A stretch of DNA of 64,000 nucleotides, from positions 1,327,501 through 1,391,500 of the forward strand of contig NZ_CP130831.1 of assembly GCF_030549525.1 (NCBI RefSeq). The letters are read 5' to 3'. The translations under genes were made by a program, and so were the position numbers. A model generated the notes under the pieces. The model searched no databases and was not told the origin of the DNA. It saw nothing but the letters and a program-made list of their open reading frames with translations. The DNA is from Stenotrophomonas sp. 704A1. GTDB lineage: Bacteria; Pseudomonadota; Gammaproteobacteria; Xanthomonadales; Xanthomonadaceae. Positions within the stretch are counted from its first letter, which is position 1; each line of letters opens with the position of its first letter. Shown here one piece after another: positions 36,989 to 45,992 of the stretch.

Positions 36989-38565
36989 GCGCTCGCCTCG
37001 GCCGGGGTGGCCGCATGTGCGGCGCGTGGTCTGCGCTGCGCGGGAACAAAACGGTGCACCTTGCGTGCGGCCCACAGCAGGCAGGCCCCCATCAGCAGCA
37101 GGCCGATATCGATGCCGGCCTTGGCGCCGTCGCCGGCGGCGAGCGCGCTGACCGCGCCGCCGTGCCAGGCCACGAGGTTGTACAGCGGCAGGCCCAGGGC
37201 CAGCACGCCGGCCAGCGCCAGCTGCTCGACCCAGCCGCGGCGCGGCGCGCGCAGCAGCGCATGCAGTACGCAGGCGGCCCACGCATAGAAGAACACCTTC
37301 ACTTCGGCGTCGCTGCGGTTGGCCACGTCCAGCGGCAGCAGGCGGTTCCCCCACAGGAAGGCCAGCATGGCCACCGGCAGGCCGGTGACGAAGCCGATGT
37401 TCAGCCGTTCGACGATGCGGAAGCCCAGATGCGGACGCGCCGGATCGGGCAGCTGGGTGCGCCGCTTGACCGTCCACAGCACCAGGCCGGTGGCCACCAT
37501 CAGCGTGCCGGCCACGCCGGAGAGGAAGAACAGCCAGCGCAGGGTGGTCGGTGCGAAGCGTGCCGCGTGCAGGCCGATCATGCCGTCGCGGGTGATGACG
37601 GCGGCCGAACGTGGCGGCGCTGCATCCAGCAGGGTGCCGCGCGCATCGAAGGCGAGCGCGTCGGCCGCGCCGGCAATCTGGTCGCCCTGCTGGCGGCGCA
37701 CGCTGATGCGCATCGCTGCGTCGGCAGGGTGTTCGATCTGCAGCGACGCGGCATGGCCACCGCCCCAGTGCAGTTCGGCGCGGCGCAGGATCGCGCTCAA
37801 CGCCGGCGGCGTCGCAGCGACACCACTGGCCTCGACCTTTTCGGCACGCGGGAACAGTTCGGCGAAGAACGCATCGCGGCCGCCGGGATAGTTGGCATCC
37901 ACCGCCCACGGCATGTACAGCGTCATCAGGGTGATCAGGCCGGTGTAGGTGATCATCAGATGGAACGGCAGCGACAGCACGGCCAGCGCGTTGTGCCCGT
38001 CCAGCCAGCTGCGCTGGCCCTTGCCACGGCGGAACGTGAAGAAGTCAGTGAAGATCTTCTTGTGGGTGATCACGCCGCTGATCAGCGCGATCAGCATCAG
38101 CATCGAGCAGGCACTGATGAACCAGCGGGCCCACAGCACCGGCACGTAGTGCAGGTCGAAGTGCAGGCGATAGAAGAAGTTGCCACCGCGCGTCTCGCGC
38201 ACCTGCACCGGGTTGCCCTGCGCATCCAGCGTGGCCTGGTTCGGATTGCGCTGGCCACGCCGGCGTTCCTTCTCGCCCTGCGCCTGCCAGCTGACGGTGG
38301 TCGCGCTGCTGCGTGCATCGGGCAGTTCGACGCTCCAGCGCTGTGCGTCCGGCGCGGTGCGGGCAAGGAAGCGCTGGGCCTGGGTGACCGCCGTGGCGCT
38401 GCTGGCCGGCAGGCCGATTTCCGGCTGCATCCAGCGGGTCAGCTCTTCCTTCCAGTAGGCAGCGGTGCCGGCAATGAAGATCAGGAACAGCACCCAGCCG
38501 ACCACCAGGCCTGACCAGGTATGCAGGACCGACTGCGATTGGCGGAAGCCCCCGAGATTGCTCAT
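36985..38565 (-). CDS. PepSY domain inner-membrane protein (PiuB-like, siderophore-iron reductase type)
   Basis: 526 residues. The N-terminus SQSVLHTWSGLVVGWVLFLIFIAGTAAYWKEE is split by the first membrane helix, and further helices lie near 190-215, 240-260, 355-380, 405-430 and 450-500; PepSY modules occupy the periplasmic loops. PiuB/FoxB-like proteins help remove iron from imported siderophores, probably by haem-based reduction; conserved His in HTWSG and HKKIFTDFF are candidate ligands. The start overlaps the DUF3649 stop (ATGA), and its own stop overlaps the DUF3325 start, so the four genes are tightly coupled. Confidence 0.88.
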   Translation of the reverse strand: MSNLGGFRQSQSVLHTWSGLVVGWVLFLIFIAGTAAYWKEELTRWMQPEIGLPASSATAVTQAQRFLARTAPDAQRWSVELPDARSSATTVSWQAQGEKERRRGQRNPNQATLDAQGNPVQVRETRGGNFFYRLHFDLHYVPVLWARWFISACSMLMLIALISGVITHKKIFTDFFTFRRGKGQRSWLDGHNALAVLSLPFHLMITYTGLITLMTLYMPWAVDANYPGGRDAFFAELFPRAEKVEASGVAATPPALSAILRRAELHWGGGHAASLQIEHPADAAMRISVRRQQGDQIAGAADALAFDARGTLLDAAPPRSAAVITRDGMIGLHAARFAPTTLRWLFFLSGVAGTLMVATGLVLWTVKRRTQLPDPARPHLGFRIVERLNIGFVTGLPVAMLAFLWGNRLLPLDVANRSDAEVKVFFYAWAACVLHALLRAPRRGWVEQLALAGVLALGLPLYNLVAWHGGAVSALAAGDGAKAGIDIGLLLMGACLLWAARKVHRFVPAQRRPRAAHAATPAEASA

Positions 38566-38900
38566 GCCACGCCTCCACGCAGCAGCCAGGCCAGCGCAGC
38601 GCCTGCGCCGCCGGCAATCACCAGGCCCAGCGCGGCGCGCAGGGTGCTGCGTGCGGCGTACGCCCAGATCGCGGCCAGGGTGTAGACCACGAACGCGGCC
38701 ATGGTGGCCACCAGGGTGGCATCGGCGGTCGCGCCCGGCAGCAGGCGCGCCAGTGCTGCCGCCCAGCAAGCGGCAACCGCATAGCCGCCCAGCAGGGCCA
38801 GGCTGCCACGTGCCCACAGCAGGGCGGTCTGGCCGCTACCGCGGGCGACGCGTTTGGCGGGCGGCGGGCCGCCGGCAGAACGGGAAGAGGAAGCGGCCAT
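38562..38900 (-). CDS. DUF3649 membrane protein, first gene of the iron-uptake operon
   Basis: 112 residues from the ATG at 38900 (MAASSSRSAGGPP). Three hydrophobic helices (LLWARGSLALLGGYAVAACW, LVATMAAFVVYTLAAIWAY, ALGLVIAGGAGAALAWL) fit the DUF3649 family found with PepSY/DUF3325 proteins in TonB-siderophore loci. Function unknown. A Fur-like sequence lies immediately upstream, consistent with iron-repressed transcription of the whole operon. Confidence 0.8.
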   Translation of the reverse strand: MAASSSRSAGGPPPAKRVARGSGQTALLWARGSLALLGGYAVAACWAAALARLLPGATADATLVATMAAFVVYTLAAIWAYAARSTLRAALGLVIAGGAGAALAWLLRGGVA

Positions 38901-38916
38901 CGCCGATGTCAATACG

Positions 38917-38942
38917 AATCGAATGCAATTGCGATTGAATGC
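38917..38942 (-). promoter_or_regulatory. Possible Fur box before the DUF3649-PepSY-DUF3325-receptor operon
   Basis: AT-rich sequence with the palindromic core GCAATTGC (38925-38932) inside GAATGC direct repeats (38921-38926 and 38937-38942). It resembles xanthomonad Fur sites only moderately, but it is directly upstream of the operon start. Confidence 0.4.
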
Positions 38943-39421
38943 TATTTGACACCGGTGGCGCTGTCGAGTCCCCCATTCGGGGGGGGCGGCGCCGGCAGCT
39001 TGCGTACCACCGTCTGCGCCGCGGTCAGCACCTGGCCTGCCGCGTCCCGCGGCTGCATGTAGGGAAGCGCTGCCGCACTGCCGCGTTCGACCAGCGTGGA
39101 ATGGGCTTCATCGGCAGCGAAGCGGTGGCGTTCTCCCCACTGGCGCAGCGCCACCAGCAGCGGGAACAGCGCCTGCCCGGCGGGAGTCAGCACGTACTCC
39201 TGGTAGGCCGAACCGTCCGAAGCAGGGCGCAAGGCCAGGATGCCGGCCTCGAGCAGTCGCCGCAGCCGGTCGCTGAGGATGTTGCGTGCGGCGCCGAGGC
39301 TGCGCTGGAAATCGCTGAAGCGGGTGATGCCGTCGAAGGCATCGCGGATGACCAGCAGGGCCCAGCGGTCGCCGAGCAGATCGGCGCTGCGGGCCACCGG
39401 GCAGGGACTCTGGGTGTGCAT
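38942..39421 (-). CDS. HxlR-family transcriptional regulator
   Basis: 159 residues. The winged-helix domain has CPVARSADLLGDRWALLVIRD at the N-terminus (the conserved Cys and GD-x-W) and FSDFQRSLGAARNILSDRLRRL as the recognition-helix region, followed by YVLTPAGQALFPLL in the wing. The C-terminal 50 residues are unlike the short HxlR core. It is divergent to an MFS exporter, which it likely controls; nested inverted repeats lie in the shared 80-base gap. The conserved N-terminal Cys could make it a redox or electrophile sensor. Confidence 0.88.
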   Translation of the reverse strand: MHTQSPCPVARSADLLGDRWALLVIRDAFDGITRFSDFQRSLGAARNILSDRLRRLLEAGILALRPASDGSAYQEYVLTPAGQALFPLLVALRQWGERHRFAADEAHSTLVERGSAAALPYMQPRDAAGQVLTAAQTVVRKLPAPPPPNGGLDSATGVK

Positions 39422-39438
39422 GGCAGGTGTCCGGTGAT

Positions 39439-39496
39439 GTGGTTGCAGTTTAAAACCACCAACGGTAGGCTTGCATCAAGTTTCAAATTGCAACCA
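39439..39496. promoter_or_regulatory. Operator candidates between HxlR regulator and MFS gene
   Basis: GTGGTT (39439-39444) pairs with AACCAC (39454-39459), and TGGTTGCAGTTT (39440-39451) forms a one-mismatch inverted repeat with AAATTGCAACCA (39485-39496). These nested symmetric elements fill the divergent promoter region and are the likely HxlR binding sites. Confidence 0.5.
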
Positions 39497-39501
39497 TATT
39501 C

Positions 39502-40713
39502 ATGCCGCCCTCCCTGCTGTCGCGGCCCATCCTGGGCCTGCTTGCTGTCGCCGCCGGTGCCAGCGTCGCCAACGTCTACTACGCGCAACCGCTGCTGGAG
39601 CGGTTGGCACAGGCCTTTGCGCTGGACCGCGCGGTGGCCGGCACGATCGTGGCCGCCACCCAGGCCGGCAGCGTGCTGGCGTTGCTGGCACTGCTGCCGC
39701 TTGCCGACCGCGGTGATCGCCGTCGGCTGCTGCGCGTGCAGTGGGCGGCGCTGGTGGTGGCGCTGGTGTGGCTGGCCGCTGCGCGCTCGGCGGCGTGGCT
39801 GTTGTCGGGCATGCTGCTGGCCGGACTGCTCGGCACCGCGCTCACCCAGGGCCTGATCGCCTATACGGCCGCGTTGGCGCCAGCCGAGCAGCGCGGGCGC
39901 GTGGTCGGCACCGTGCAGGGCGGGGTGTTCATCGGCCTGCTGCTGGCGCGGGTGCTGTCGGGCGCGGTGGCGGCGCTGGCCGGCTGGCGCGCGGTCTACC
40001 TGGTGTCGGCGGCGCTGATGATCGGCCTCGCCCTGCTGCTGTGGCGGCACCTGCCGCCGGTGCCGGTACCCGCAGTGCCGCCGTCGTGGCGCGTACTGCT
40101 GGCGTCGATGGCCGGGATGCTGCGCCGCGACCGCACGCTGCGCGAACGCGGCCCCCTGGCGCTGTTGCTGTTCGCCGGCCTCAACGTGTTCTGGGCGGCC
40201 GTACCGCTGCCGCTGTCGGCACCGCCGCTGCACTGGTCGACGGCGGCCATCGGTGCGCTGGGGCTGGCCGGCGTGGTCGGTGCGCTGCTGGCCGCGCGGG
40301 TCGGGCACTGGATGGACCGTGGCCACGCGCACCGGGTGAGCCTCGGCGCGCTGCTGCTGATGCTGGCGGCGTGGTGGCCGCTGCTCGGCCTGCCGCACTC
40401 GTTGGCGCTGTTGCTGCTGGGGGTGGTGGTGCTCGATCTCGGTGGGCAGGCGCTGCATGTATCCAACCAGGCCCTGCTGCTGCGTGCCCCGGCCGCACAG
40501 CACGGGCGCCTGGTCGCGCTGTACATGCTGTTCTATGCGGTGGGCAGTGGGGTGGGCGCGGCTGCCGGCAGCTGGACGCAGGCGCGGCATGGCTGGCCGG
40601 CGGTGTGCCTGCTGGGCGCCGGCATCGCGTTGCTGGCGGTGCTGTGGTGGGCCGGGTGGCGCCTGCCTGTGCAGAACGCACGGGCCGATGCCGGCAGCGT
40701 CCAGCACCGGTAG
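39502..40713 (+). CDS. MFS transporter (drug/sugar efflux type)
   Basis: 403 residues, twelve predicted membrane helices. Motif A of the major facilitator superfamily is visible as LPLADRGDRRRLLR near residue 70, and the second half begins around residue 205 after a central loop (LRRDRTLRERGP). NVYYAQPLLERLAQAF in helix 1 is typical of YbjJ/EmrD-like 12-helix exporters. Divergent from the HxlR regulator gene, so probably an inducible exporter; the substrate is unknown. Confidence 0.9.
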   Translation: MPPSLLSRPILGLLAVAAGASVANVYYAQPLLERLAQAFALDRAVAGTIVAATQAGSVLALLALLPLADRGDRRRLLRVQWAALVVALVWLAAARSAAWLLSGMLLAGLLGTALTQGLIAYTAALAPAEQRGRVVGTVQGGVFIGLLLARVLSGAVAALAGWRAVYLVSAALMIGLALLLWRHLPPVPVPAVPPSWRVLLASMAGMLRRDRTLRERGPLALLLFAGLNVFWAAVPLPLSAPPLHWSTAAIGALGLAGVVGALLAARVGHWMDRGHAHRVSLGALLLMLAAWWPLLGLPHSLALLLLGVVVLDLGGQALHVSNQALLLRAPAAQHGRLVALYMLFYAVGSGVGAAAGSWTQARHGWPAVCLLGAGIALLAVLWWAGWRLPVQNARADAGSVQHR

Positions 40714-40771
40714 CGTCTGTCAGTGGACTGCGTTGCAGGGCGACCCGCCCAGTCGCGCCGTCGCCGCACGG

Positions 40772-42187
40772 TCAGCGCTGCAGCGCCCGCCGCCCGGGCG
40801 CCTCCTGCAGGTTGTCGTCGGCAACCACCACGCGGTTGCGCCCGCAGCGCTTGGCCGCGTACATCGCCGCATCGGCGCGTGCCATCAGCCGCTCGTAGTC
40901 CGGGTGCCCATCGTGGCCGGCGACGCCGATGCTGGCCGTCAGCCCCAGCACCTGGCCGTTGGGCAGCGCCAGCGGCGACTGCGCGATCTGCCGGCGCAGG
41001 CTCTCGGCGATCACCGCCGCCTGCGACTCGCTTGCCGCCACCAGCACCACCACGAACTCCTCGCCACCGTAGCGGAACAGGTAGTCGCTGCCACGGGTCT
41101 GCTGGCCCAGCAGTGCGGCCACATGCTGCAGTGCGCGGTCGCCGGCGTCGTGGCCGTGGCCATCGTTGATCGCCTTGAAGTGGTCCAGGTCGAGCAGCAG
41201 CAGTGAGAACGGCGTGCGGTTGCGCGTGGACAGTTCAATCTCGCGGCGCAGCACGGTTGGCAGGAAGCGGCGATTGAGCAGGTTGGTCAAGGCATCGCTG
41301 CCGGCGTCGAGTTCGCCGATGCGCTCGAACAACAGGGTCATCAGGTTGCGGATCGTCGCCAGGTCTTCGCGGATCGCCGGCAGTACCGCCAGCCGCGTCG
41401 CCGGGCCGTCGGCGGTGACCCGCTGCAGGCAGCTGTCGATGCGTGCGACCAGGCGGCCGACCGCGTGGGTTTCCGTGCTTTCACCGAAGCTGGGAATGCC
41501 CTTGTGGGTGAACCACAGGCCGAATTCCGATGTGGCCAGGCTGGCGTTGTCGCCGCCCTCGCCGTGTCCTGCCAGGGTGTACAGCAGGGTGTTTTCCCAA
41601 TCCAGCAGCAGGGCGCGCTGGCGTTCGCGTTCGGTGCTGACGTTCTGCACCAGCGAGAACAGCCGGTACGCCGCATCGGTGCGCGAGGAGCGCTCGCGTG
41701 CATGCGTATAGGCCAGGGTCATGCCTTCCATGGCGATGTCCATGATCGCGCTGAGGCAGTCGATGGCCGCGAATGCGACGTCGCTGTCGCTCGCATCGGC
41801 GCGCAGGCGCACGTACAGCTCGTGCTTGAGTACGCGCGCACCGCGGGTCACCAGATCCACCGGAATACCCACCCGCGCGTGCACATCACCGATGACCCGT
41901 TGTGCGGCGACGGTGGCGGCGACGCCGGCCGCATCGGTGGTCAGCAGCTGCACCAGCCAGCGTTGCATGGCCGGCTGCAGGCGCTGCTTGACCTGTTCGT
42001 GGGACAGGAAGCGGCGCGCGCGCGCGTCCTGCAGCAGTACCTCGTAGAAGCGCTGGGCCAGCGCCGGTGGCGCGTCGGCGGCGGCCGCATGCAGCAGCGC
42101 GGTGGCGGCAGGGCCAGCATCCAGCAGGCAGTTCTGCCAGGCCTCGGCCAGCGGCTGGCTGGCGTCATCCAGTTGGGGAGTTTCCAC
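40772..42187 (-). CDS. Globin-coupled sensor diguanylate cyclase (DosC-like)
   Basis: 471 residues. The N-terminal ~150 residues match the haem-globin sensor fold (FYEVLLQDARARRFLSHEQV, then VIGDVHARVGIPVDLV, whose His near residue 102 is the probable proximal haem ligand). A helical middle domain follows. The GGDEF domain (about 300-455) has RYGGEEF near 372, an intact active site for making c-di-GMP, and RGSD five residues before it, the RxxD product-inhibition site. It would make c-di-GMP in response to O2 or another gas ligand. No phosphodiesterase is adjacent. Confidence 0.88.
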   Translation of the reverse strand: METPQLDDASQPLAEAWQNCLLDAGPAATALLHAAAADAPPALAQRFYEVLLQDARARRFLSHEQVKQRLQPAMQRWLVQLLTTDAAGVAATVAAQRVIGDVHARVGIPVDLVTRGARVLKHELYVRLRADASDSDVAFAAIDCLSAIMDIAMEGMTLAYTHARERSSRTDAAYRLFSLVQNVSTERERQRALLLDWENTLLYTLAGHGEGGDNASLATSEFGLWFTHKGIPSFGESTETHAVGRLVARIDSCLQRVTADGPATRLAVLPAIREDLATIRNLMTLLFERIGELDAGSDALTNLLNRRFLPTVLRREIELSTRNRTPFSLLLLDLDHFKAINDGHGHDAGDRALQHVAALLGQQTRGSDYLFRYGGEEFVVVLVAASESQAAVIAESLRRQIAQSPLALPNGQVLGLTASIGVAGHDGHPDYERLMARADAAMYAAKRCGRNRVVVADDNLQEAPGRRALQR

Positions 42188-42334
42188 GTCGATCTCTGGC
42201 GGCAGGCAACAGACCCGGGGTATCGGCCCCGGCTGTCACCGGTTGATGGCAGGTGAGCCGGTCAGTTTAAGCGCGATGCAGCCTTGGACGGTGCGCAGAG
42301 CACAGTCCGACCGCTGCCGCAATGCGTTGACGCA

Positions 42335-42353
42335 TTTGAGAATCAATCGCATT
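42335..42353 (+). promoter_or_regulatory. Probable Fur box before the FepA-like receptor
   Basis: TTTGAGAATCAATCGCATT matches the GAGAAT-N-ATT-x-x-CATT pattern of gammaproteobacterial Fur sites and lies 122 bases before the receptor start. Iron repression is likely. Confidence 0.6.
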
Positions 42354-42474
42354 GATGGGACAATGGCCGCACGGATCGACCTGCGGGCCCTGTGCAGCGG
42401 TGGTCCGCCTCCCCCTGTCGCTGCCTCAAGCCCTTTGCCAGAGGCCCCGTTGCCCTGTCAGAAGGTTTTCGATC

Positions 42475-44730
42475 ATGTCCTCTTCCGTTGTTGTTCCGCC
42501 GCGCGCCCGTCCGCTGGCGCTCGCCGTTGCCGCTCTGCTGGCGACCAGCGCGTTGTCCGCCCGGGCGGAAACCGATGCCACCGATATCGACACCGTGCAT
42601 GTCACCGCTTCGGAGATCGCGCGGCAGGCGCTGGGCACGTCGACCATCACCGCCGAGGACATCGCCAAGCGGCCGCCGGCCAACGACATCGCCGAGCTGC
42701 TGCGCACCATGCCCGGCGTCAACCTGACCGGCAACAGTGCGTCGGGCCAGTATGGCAACAACCGACAGATCGACCTGCGCGGCATGGGCCCGGAAAACAC
42801 CCTGATCCTGGTCGACGGCAAGCGCATCGGTGCACGTGATGCGGTGCGCATGGGCCGCAGCGGCGAGCGCAATACCCGTGGCGACACCAACTGGGTGCCG
42901 GCCGAGATGATCGAGCGGATCGAAGTGCTGCGCGGCCCGGCCGCGGCGCGCTATGGCTCCGGTGCCTCCGGCGGTGTGGTCAACATCATCACCAAGCGCC
43001 CGACCGGTGACCTGACCGGCGCGATGGATCTGTACGGCCTGGTCCCCGAGCACAGCGCCGAAGGCGGCAGCGAGCGCGTGGGGCTGCAGCTGAGCGGTCC
43101 GCTGACCGAGACGCTGTCGTTCCGCCTGTATGGCAATCTCAACCGGACCGACGCCGATTCGCTGGACCTCAACCGCCAGTACGCCACCGCTCCGAACGCG
43201 GTACCGCCGGCCGGTCGCGAAGGGGTCAAGAACCGCGACGTCAATGCGCTGCTGCGCTGGGATGTGACTGCCGACCAGGTCGTTGAAGTCGAAGCGGGCA
43301 CCAGCCGCCAGGGCAACATCTATGCCGGCGACCGCGCCGTCAGCACCACCGGTACGTCCACGCCGGTGGATCTGGCTGCGCTGGCCGACGAGCAGGCGGA
43401 GACCAACCGCATGTACCGCACCACCGGCGCGATCACCCACCGCGGCCGCTGGGGCGATGTCAGCTCGCGGGTCACCGCCGCGGTGGAGGCGGTCAACAAC
43501 TCGCGCATCAACGAAGGCCTGGCCGGTGGCCCGGAGGGCAGCTTCAACGGGACCGATTGGTCGACCTCGCGCCTGCGCAACTACCAGCTGGATGGCGAGG
43601 TGAGCTTCCCGACCACGATCGGCGGTGCCGAGAACGTGTGGACGCTGGGCTTCGAGTACCTGGACAGCCGCCTGACCGACCCGTATTCGATGAGCCAGTC
43701 CAGCAGCAGCGGTGGCGGCATCCCCGGCCTGTCGGCCGACCGCGCGCGCGGCAAGGCCGATGCGCAGACCACCGCGGTGTTCGTGGAAGACAACATCTAC
43801 TTGGGTGAGCGCTGGATCGTCACCCCCGGGCTGCGCTTCGATCACCACAGCCAGTTCGGCAACAACACCAGTCCCAGCCTCAACGCGCAGTTCCGCATCA
43901 ACGGCGACTGGGTGGTCAAGGGCGGCATTGCCCGCGCGTTCAAGGCGCCGAACCTGTACCAGTCCAACCCGGACTATCTGTACTACACCCGCGGCAACGG
44001 CTGTCCGAACGCGCTGCCGAGCCTGGGCGCCGGCTGCTACATGCGCGGCAATGCCGACCTGAAGGCCGAGACCAGCCTCAACAAGGAACTGGGCATCGAG
44101 TGGGCGCCGCAGAGTGGCTGGCAGGCCTCGTTGACCTATTTCCACAACGACTACAAGGACAAGATCCAGGCCGGCTATGAGCAGATCGGCCTGACCGCCG
44201 ACACCCGGGGCCGCATCTTCCGCTGGGAGAACGCGCCCAAGGCCATCGTGCAGGGGCTTGAGGGCAACCTGGTGATCCCGCTGCTGGGCGAGCAGGGCGA
44301 CCGCCTGAAGTGGAGCAACAACTTCACCTACATGGTGGAGAACGAGAACAAGACCACCGGCCAGCCGCTGTCGGTGATCCCCAAGTACACCATCAACACC
44401 ATGCTCGACTGGCAGGCCACCGAGCAGCTGTCGTTGCTGCTGACCGGTACCTTCTACGGCAAGCAGGAGCCGGCCACGACCAACATCAACAATGACCCGC
44501 GCTGCACCGGCAGCTGCGACGCCGCCACGGTGCTGCAGACCCGCGGTGCGTACAACATCTGGGGCGTGAGCGCGCGCTACAGGGTGACCGACACCGTCAG
44601 CGTGGGCTTCGGTGTCAACAACCTGGCCGACAAGCGCCTGTTCCGCGAGGCCAACAGCAGCGATGCCGGCGCAGCGACCTACAACGAACCTGGCCGCGCC
44701 TACTGGGCCAGCCTGCGCTTCGGTTTCTGA
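42475..44730 (+). CDS. TonB-dependent catecholate siderophore receptor (FepA/PfeA-like)
   Basis: 751 residues from the ATG at 42475, with a signal peptide ending ALSARAE. The plug has DIAELLRTMPGVNLTGNS, QIDLRGMGPENTLILVDGKR and IEVLRGPAAARYGSGASGGV, and the long extracellular loops of the barrel contain GNGCPN/GAGCYM and DPRCTGSC cysteine pairs, as in FepA/PfeA/IroN proteins. The C-terminus ends in Phe (SLRFGF). It imports ferric enterobactin or a related catecholate. The frame is open upstream of 42475, but the family signal peptide begins there. A Fur-like box precedes it. Confidence 0.93.
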   Translation: MSSSVVVPPRARPLALAVAALLATSALSARAETDATDIDTVHVTASEIARQALGTSTITAEDIAKRPPANDIAELLRTMPGVNLTGNSASGQYGNNRQIDLRGMGPENTLILVDGKRIGARDAVRMGRSGERNTRGDTNWVPAEMIERIEVLRGPAAARYGSGASGGVVNIITKRPTGDLTGAMDLYGLVPEHSAEGGSERVGLQLSGPLTETLSFRLYGNLNRTDADSLDLNRQYATAPNAVPPAGREGVKNRDVNALLRWDVTADQVVEVEAGTSRQGNIYAGDRAVSTTGTSTPVDLAALADEQAETNRMYRTTGAITHRGRWGDVSSRVTAAVEAVNNSRINEGLAGGPEGSFNGTDWSTSRLRNYQLDGEVSFPTTIGGAENVWTLGFEYLDSRLTDPYSMSQSSSSGGGIPGLSADRARGKADAQTTAVFVEDNIYLGERWIVTPGLRFDHHSQFGNNTSPSLNAQFRINGDWVVKGGIARAFKAPNLYQSNPDYLYYTRGNGCPNALPSLGAGCYMRGNADLKAETSLNKELGIEWAPQSGWQASLTYFHNDYKDKIQAGYEQIGLTADTRGRIFRWENAPKAIVQGLEGNLVIPLLGEQGDRLKWSNNFTYMVENENKTTGQPLSVIPKYTINTMLDWQATEQLSLLLTGTFYGKQEPATTNINNDPRCTGSCDAATVLQTRGAYNIWGVSARYRVTDTVSVGFGVNNLADKRLFREANSSDAGAATYNEPGRAYWASLRFGF

Positions 44731-44788
44731 GCGCACGCAGGGCCCGATCCGCTGCGCTTGCCGGCGATGGCCTGGCGCGACCTCCCAC

Positions 44789-44874
44789 GGTAGCGCCGGG
44801 CCATGCCCGGCGTAGGCTGGCGCAGGTCAATGCATGGCGCCATGCGTCGCGGTAGCGCCGGGCCATGCCCGGCG
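44789..44874. repeat. Two forward SMAG elements
   Basis: GGTAGCGCCGGGCCATGCCC units at 44789-44812 and 44851-44874, in the gap between the receptor and the CDF transporter. Same-direction pair with a 38-base spacer. Confidence 0.85.
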
Positions 44875-44973
44875 GCCTCGGCGGGTCGCGGAGCCTGCAA
44901 TGTTATAAACACCGTGATAGTTTCCCCACGCCCGCCAGCGTAGCCTGCCTCCCATCGCAAAGGAGCTGTTGCC

Positions 44974-45954
44974 ATGGGCCACGACCACGATCACCTGCCA
45001 TCCGAGATCCGCCACGAGAAACCGCTGTGGTGGGCGCTCGGCCTGACCTCCACGTTCCTGGTCGTCGAAGTGGTGGGCGCGTTCTGGACCAACAGCCTGG
45101 CGCTGCTGTCCGATGCCGCGCACATGGCCACCGACGCGCTGGCCCTGATGATCGCCCTCATCGCGGTGCGCTTGAGCCGGCGCCCGCCCGATGCGCGCCG
45201 CACCTACGGCTATGCACGCCTGGAAGCACTGGGGGCGATGATCAACGGTGCGATGCTGTTCGTGGTCGCCGGCTACATCCTGTGGGAGGCGATCGGCCGC
45301 TTCCGCCAGCCGCAGGAGATCGCCTCCACCGGCATGCTGGTCATTGCTGCGGTGGGCCTGGTCATCAATCTGATTTCGATGCGGCTGCTGCAGGCCGGCA
45401 GCGGCGAGAGCCTCAACGTCAAGGGCGCCTACCTGGAAGTGTGGGCCGACATGCTCGGTTCGGTGGCGGTGATCGCCGGTGCGCTGCTGATCCGGTGGAC
45501 CGGCTGGAAGCCGATCGATCCGATCCTGGCGGTGCTGATCGGCCTGTGGGTGCTGCCGCGCACCTATGTGCTGATGCGCGAAGCCATCAATGTGCTGCTG
45601 GAAGGCGTGCCCAAGGGCATGGATGTGGCGCGGGTGCGTGAAAGCCTGTCCGGCCATGCGGCGGTGCTGGATGTACACGACCTGCACGTGTGGGCGCTGG
45701 CCTCCAGCACGCCGGCACTGACCGCGCACATCGTCATGCGCGATGGCACCGATGCCGATGCGCTGCGCCGCGAGCTGGGTGGACGCCTGCACGATGGCTT
45801 CGGCATCGAGCACGTGACCCTGCAGATCGAAGCGGACCACTGCGGAGAAGCCTGTGGCGGACCGGTGCCGGCCACGGGCGGCGGGCACCAAGGCCATGAA
45901 GGCCACGACCACGGCGAAGACGCGCAGGGCCATCGCGGCCACGTGCATCGTTGA
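44974..45954 (+). CDS. Cation diffusion facilitator (CzcD-like Zn/Co/Cd exporter)
   Basis: 326 residues with six membrane helices and His-rich ends (MGHDHDHLP at the start; HEGHDHGEDAQGH at the end). The transport site motifs are SDAAHMATD in helix 2 and EVWADMLGS in helix 5; the E-x-x-x-D form fits the CzcD branch. The C-terminal cytoplasmic domain (about 210-295) has VHDLHVWALASSTPALTAHI. It exports zinc or related divalent cations using H+ exchange. AAGGAG lies 9 bases before the ATG. Zur at the other end of the window would balance uptake. Confidence 0.93.
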   Translation: MGHDHDHLPSEIRHEKPLWWALGLTSTFLVVEVVGAFWTNSLALLSDAAHMATDALALMIALIAVRLSRRPPDARRTYGYARLEALGAMINGAMLFVVAGYILWEAIGRFRQPQEIASTGMLVIAAVGLVINLISMRLLQAGSGESLNVKGAYLEVWADMLGSVAVIAGALLIRWTGWKPIDPILAVLIGLWVLPRTYVLMREAINVLLEGVPKGMDVARVRESLSGHAAVLDVHDLHVWALASSTPALTAHIVMRDGTDADALRRELGGRLHDGFGIEHVTLQIEADHCGEACGGPVPATGGGHQGHEGHDHGEDAQGHRGHVHR

Positions 45955-45992
45955 TGGGCATGGACGACCGCGCCGGGTGATGCCCGCTGCGG

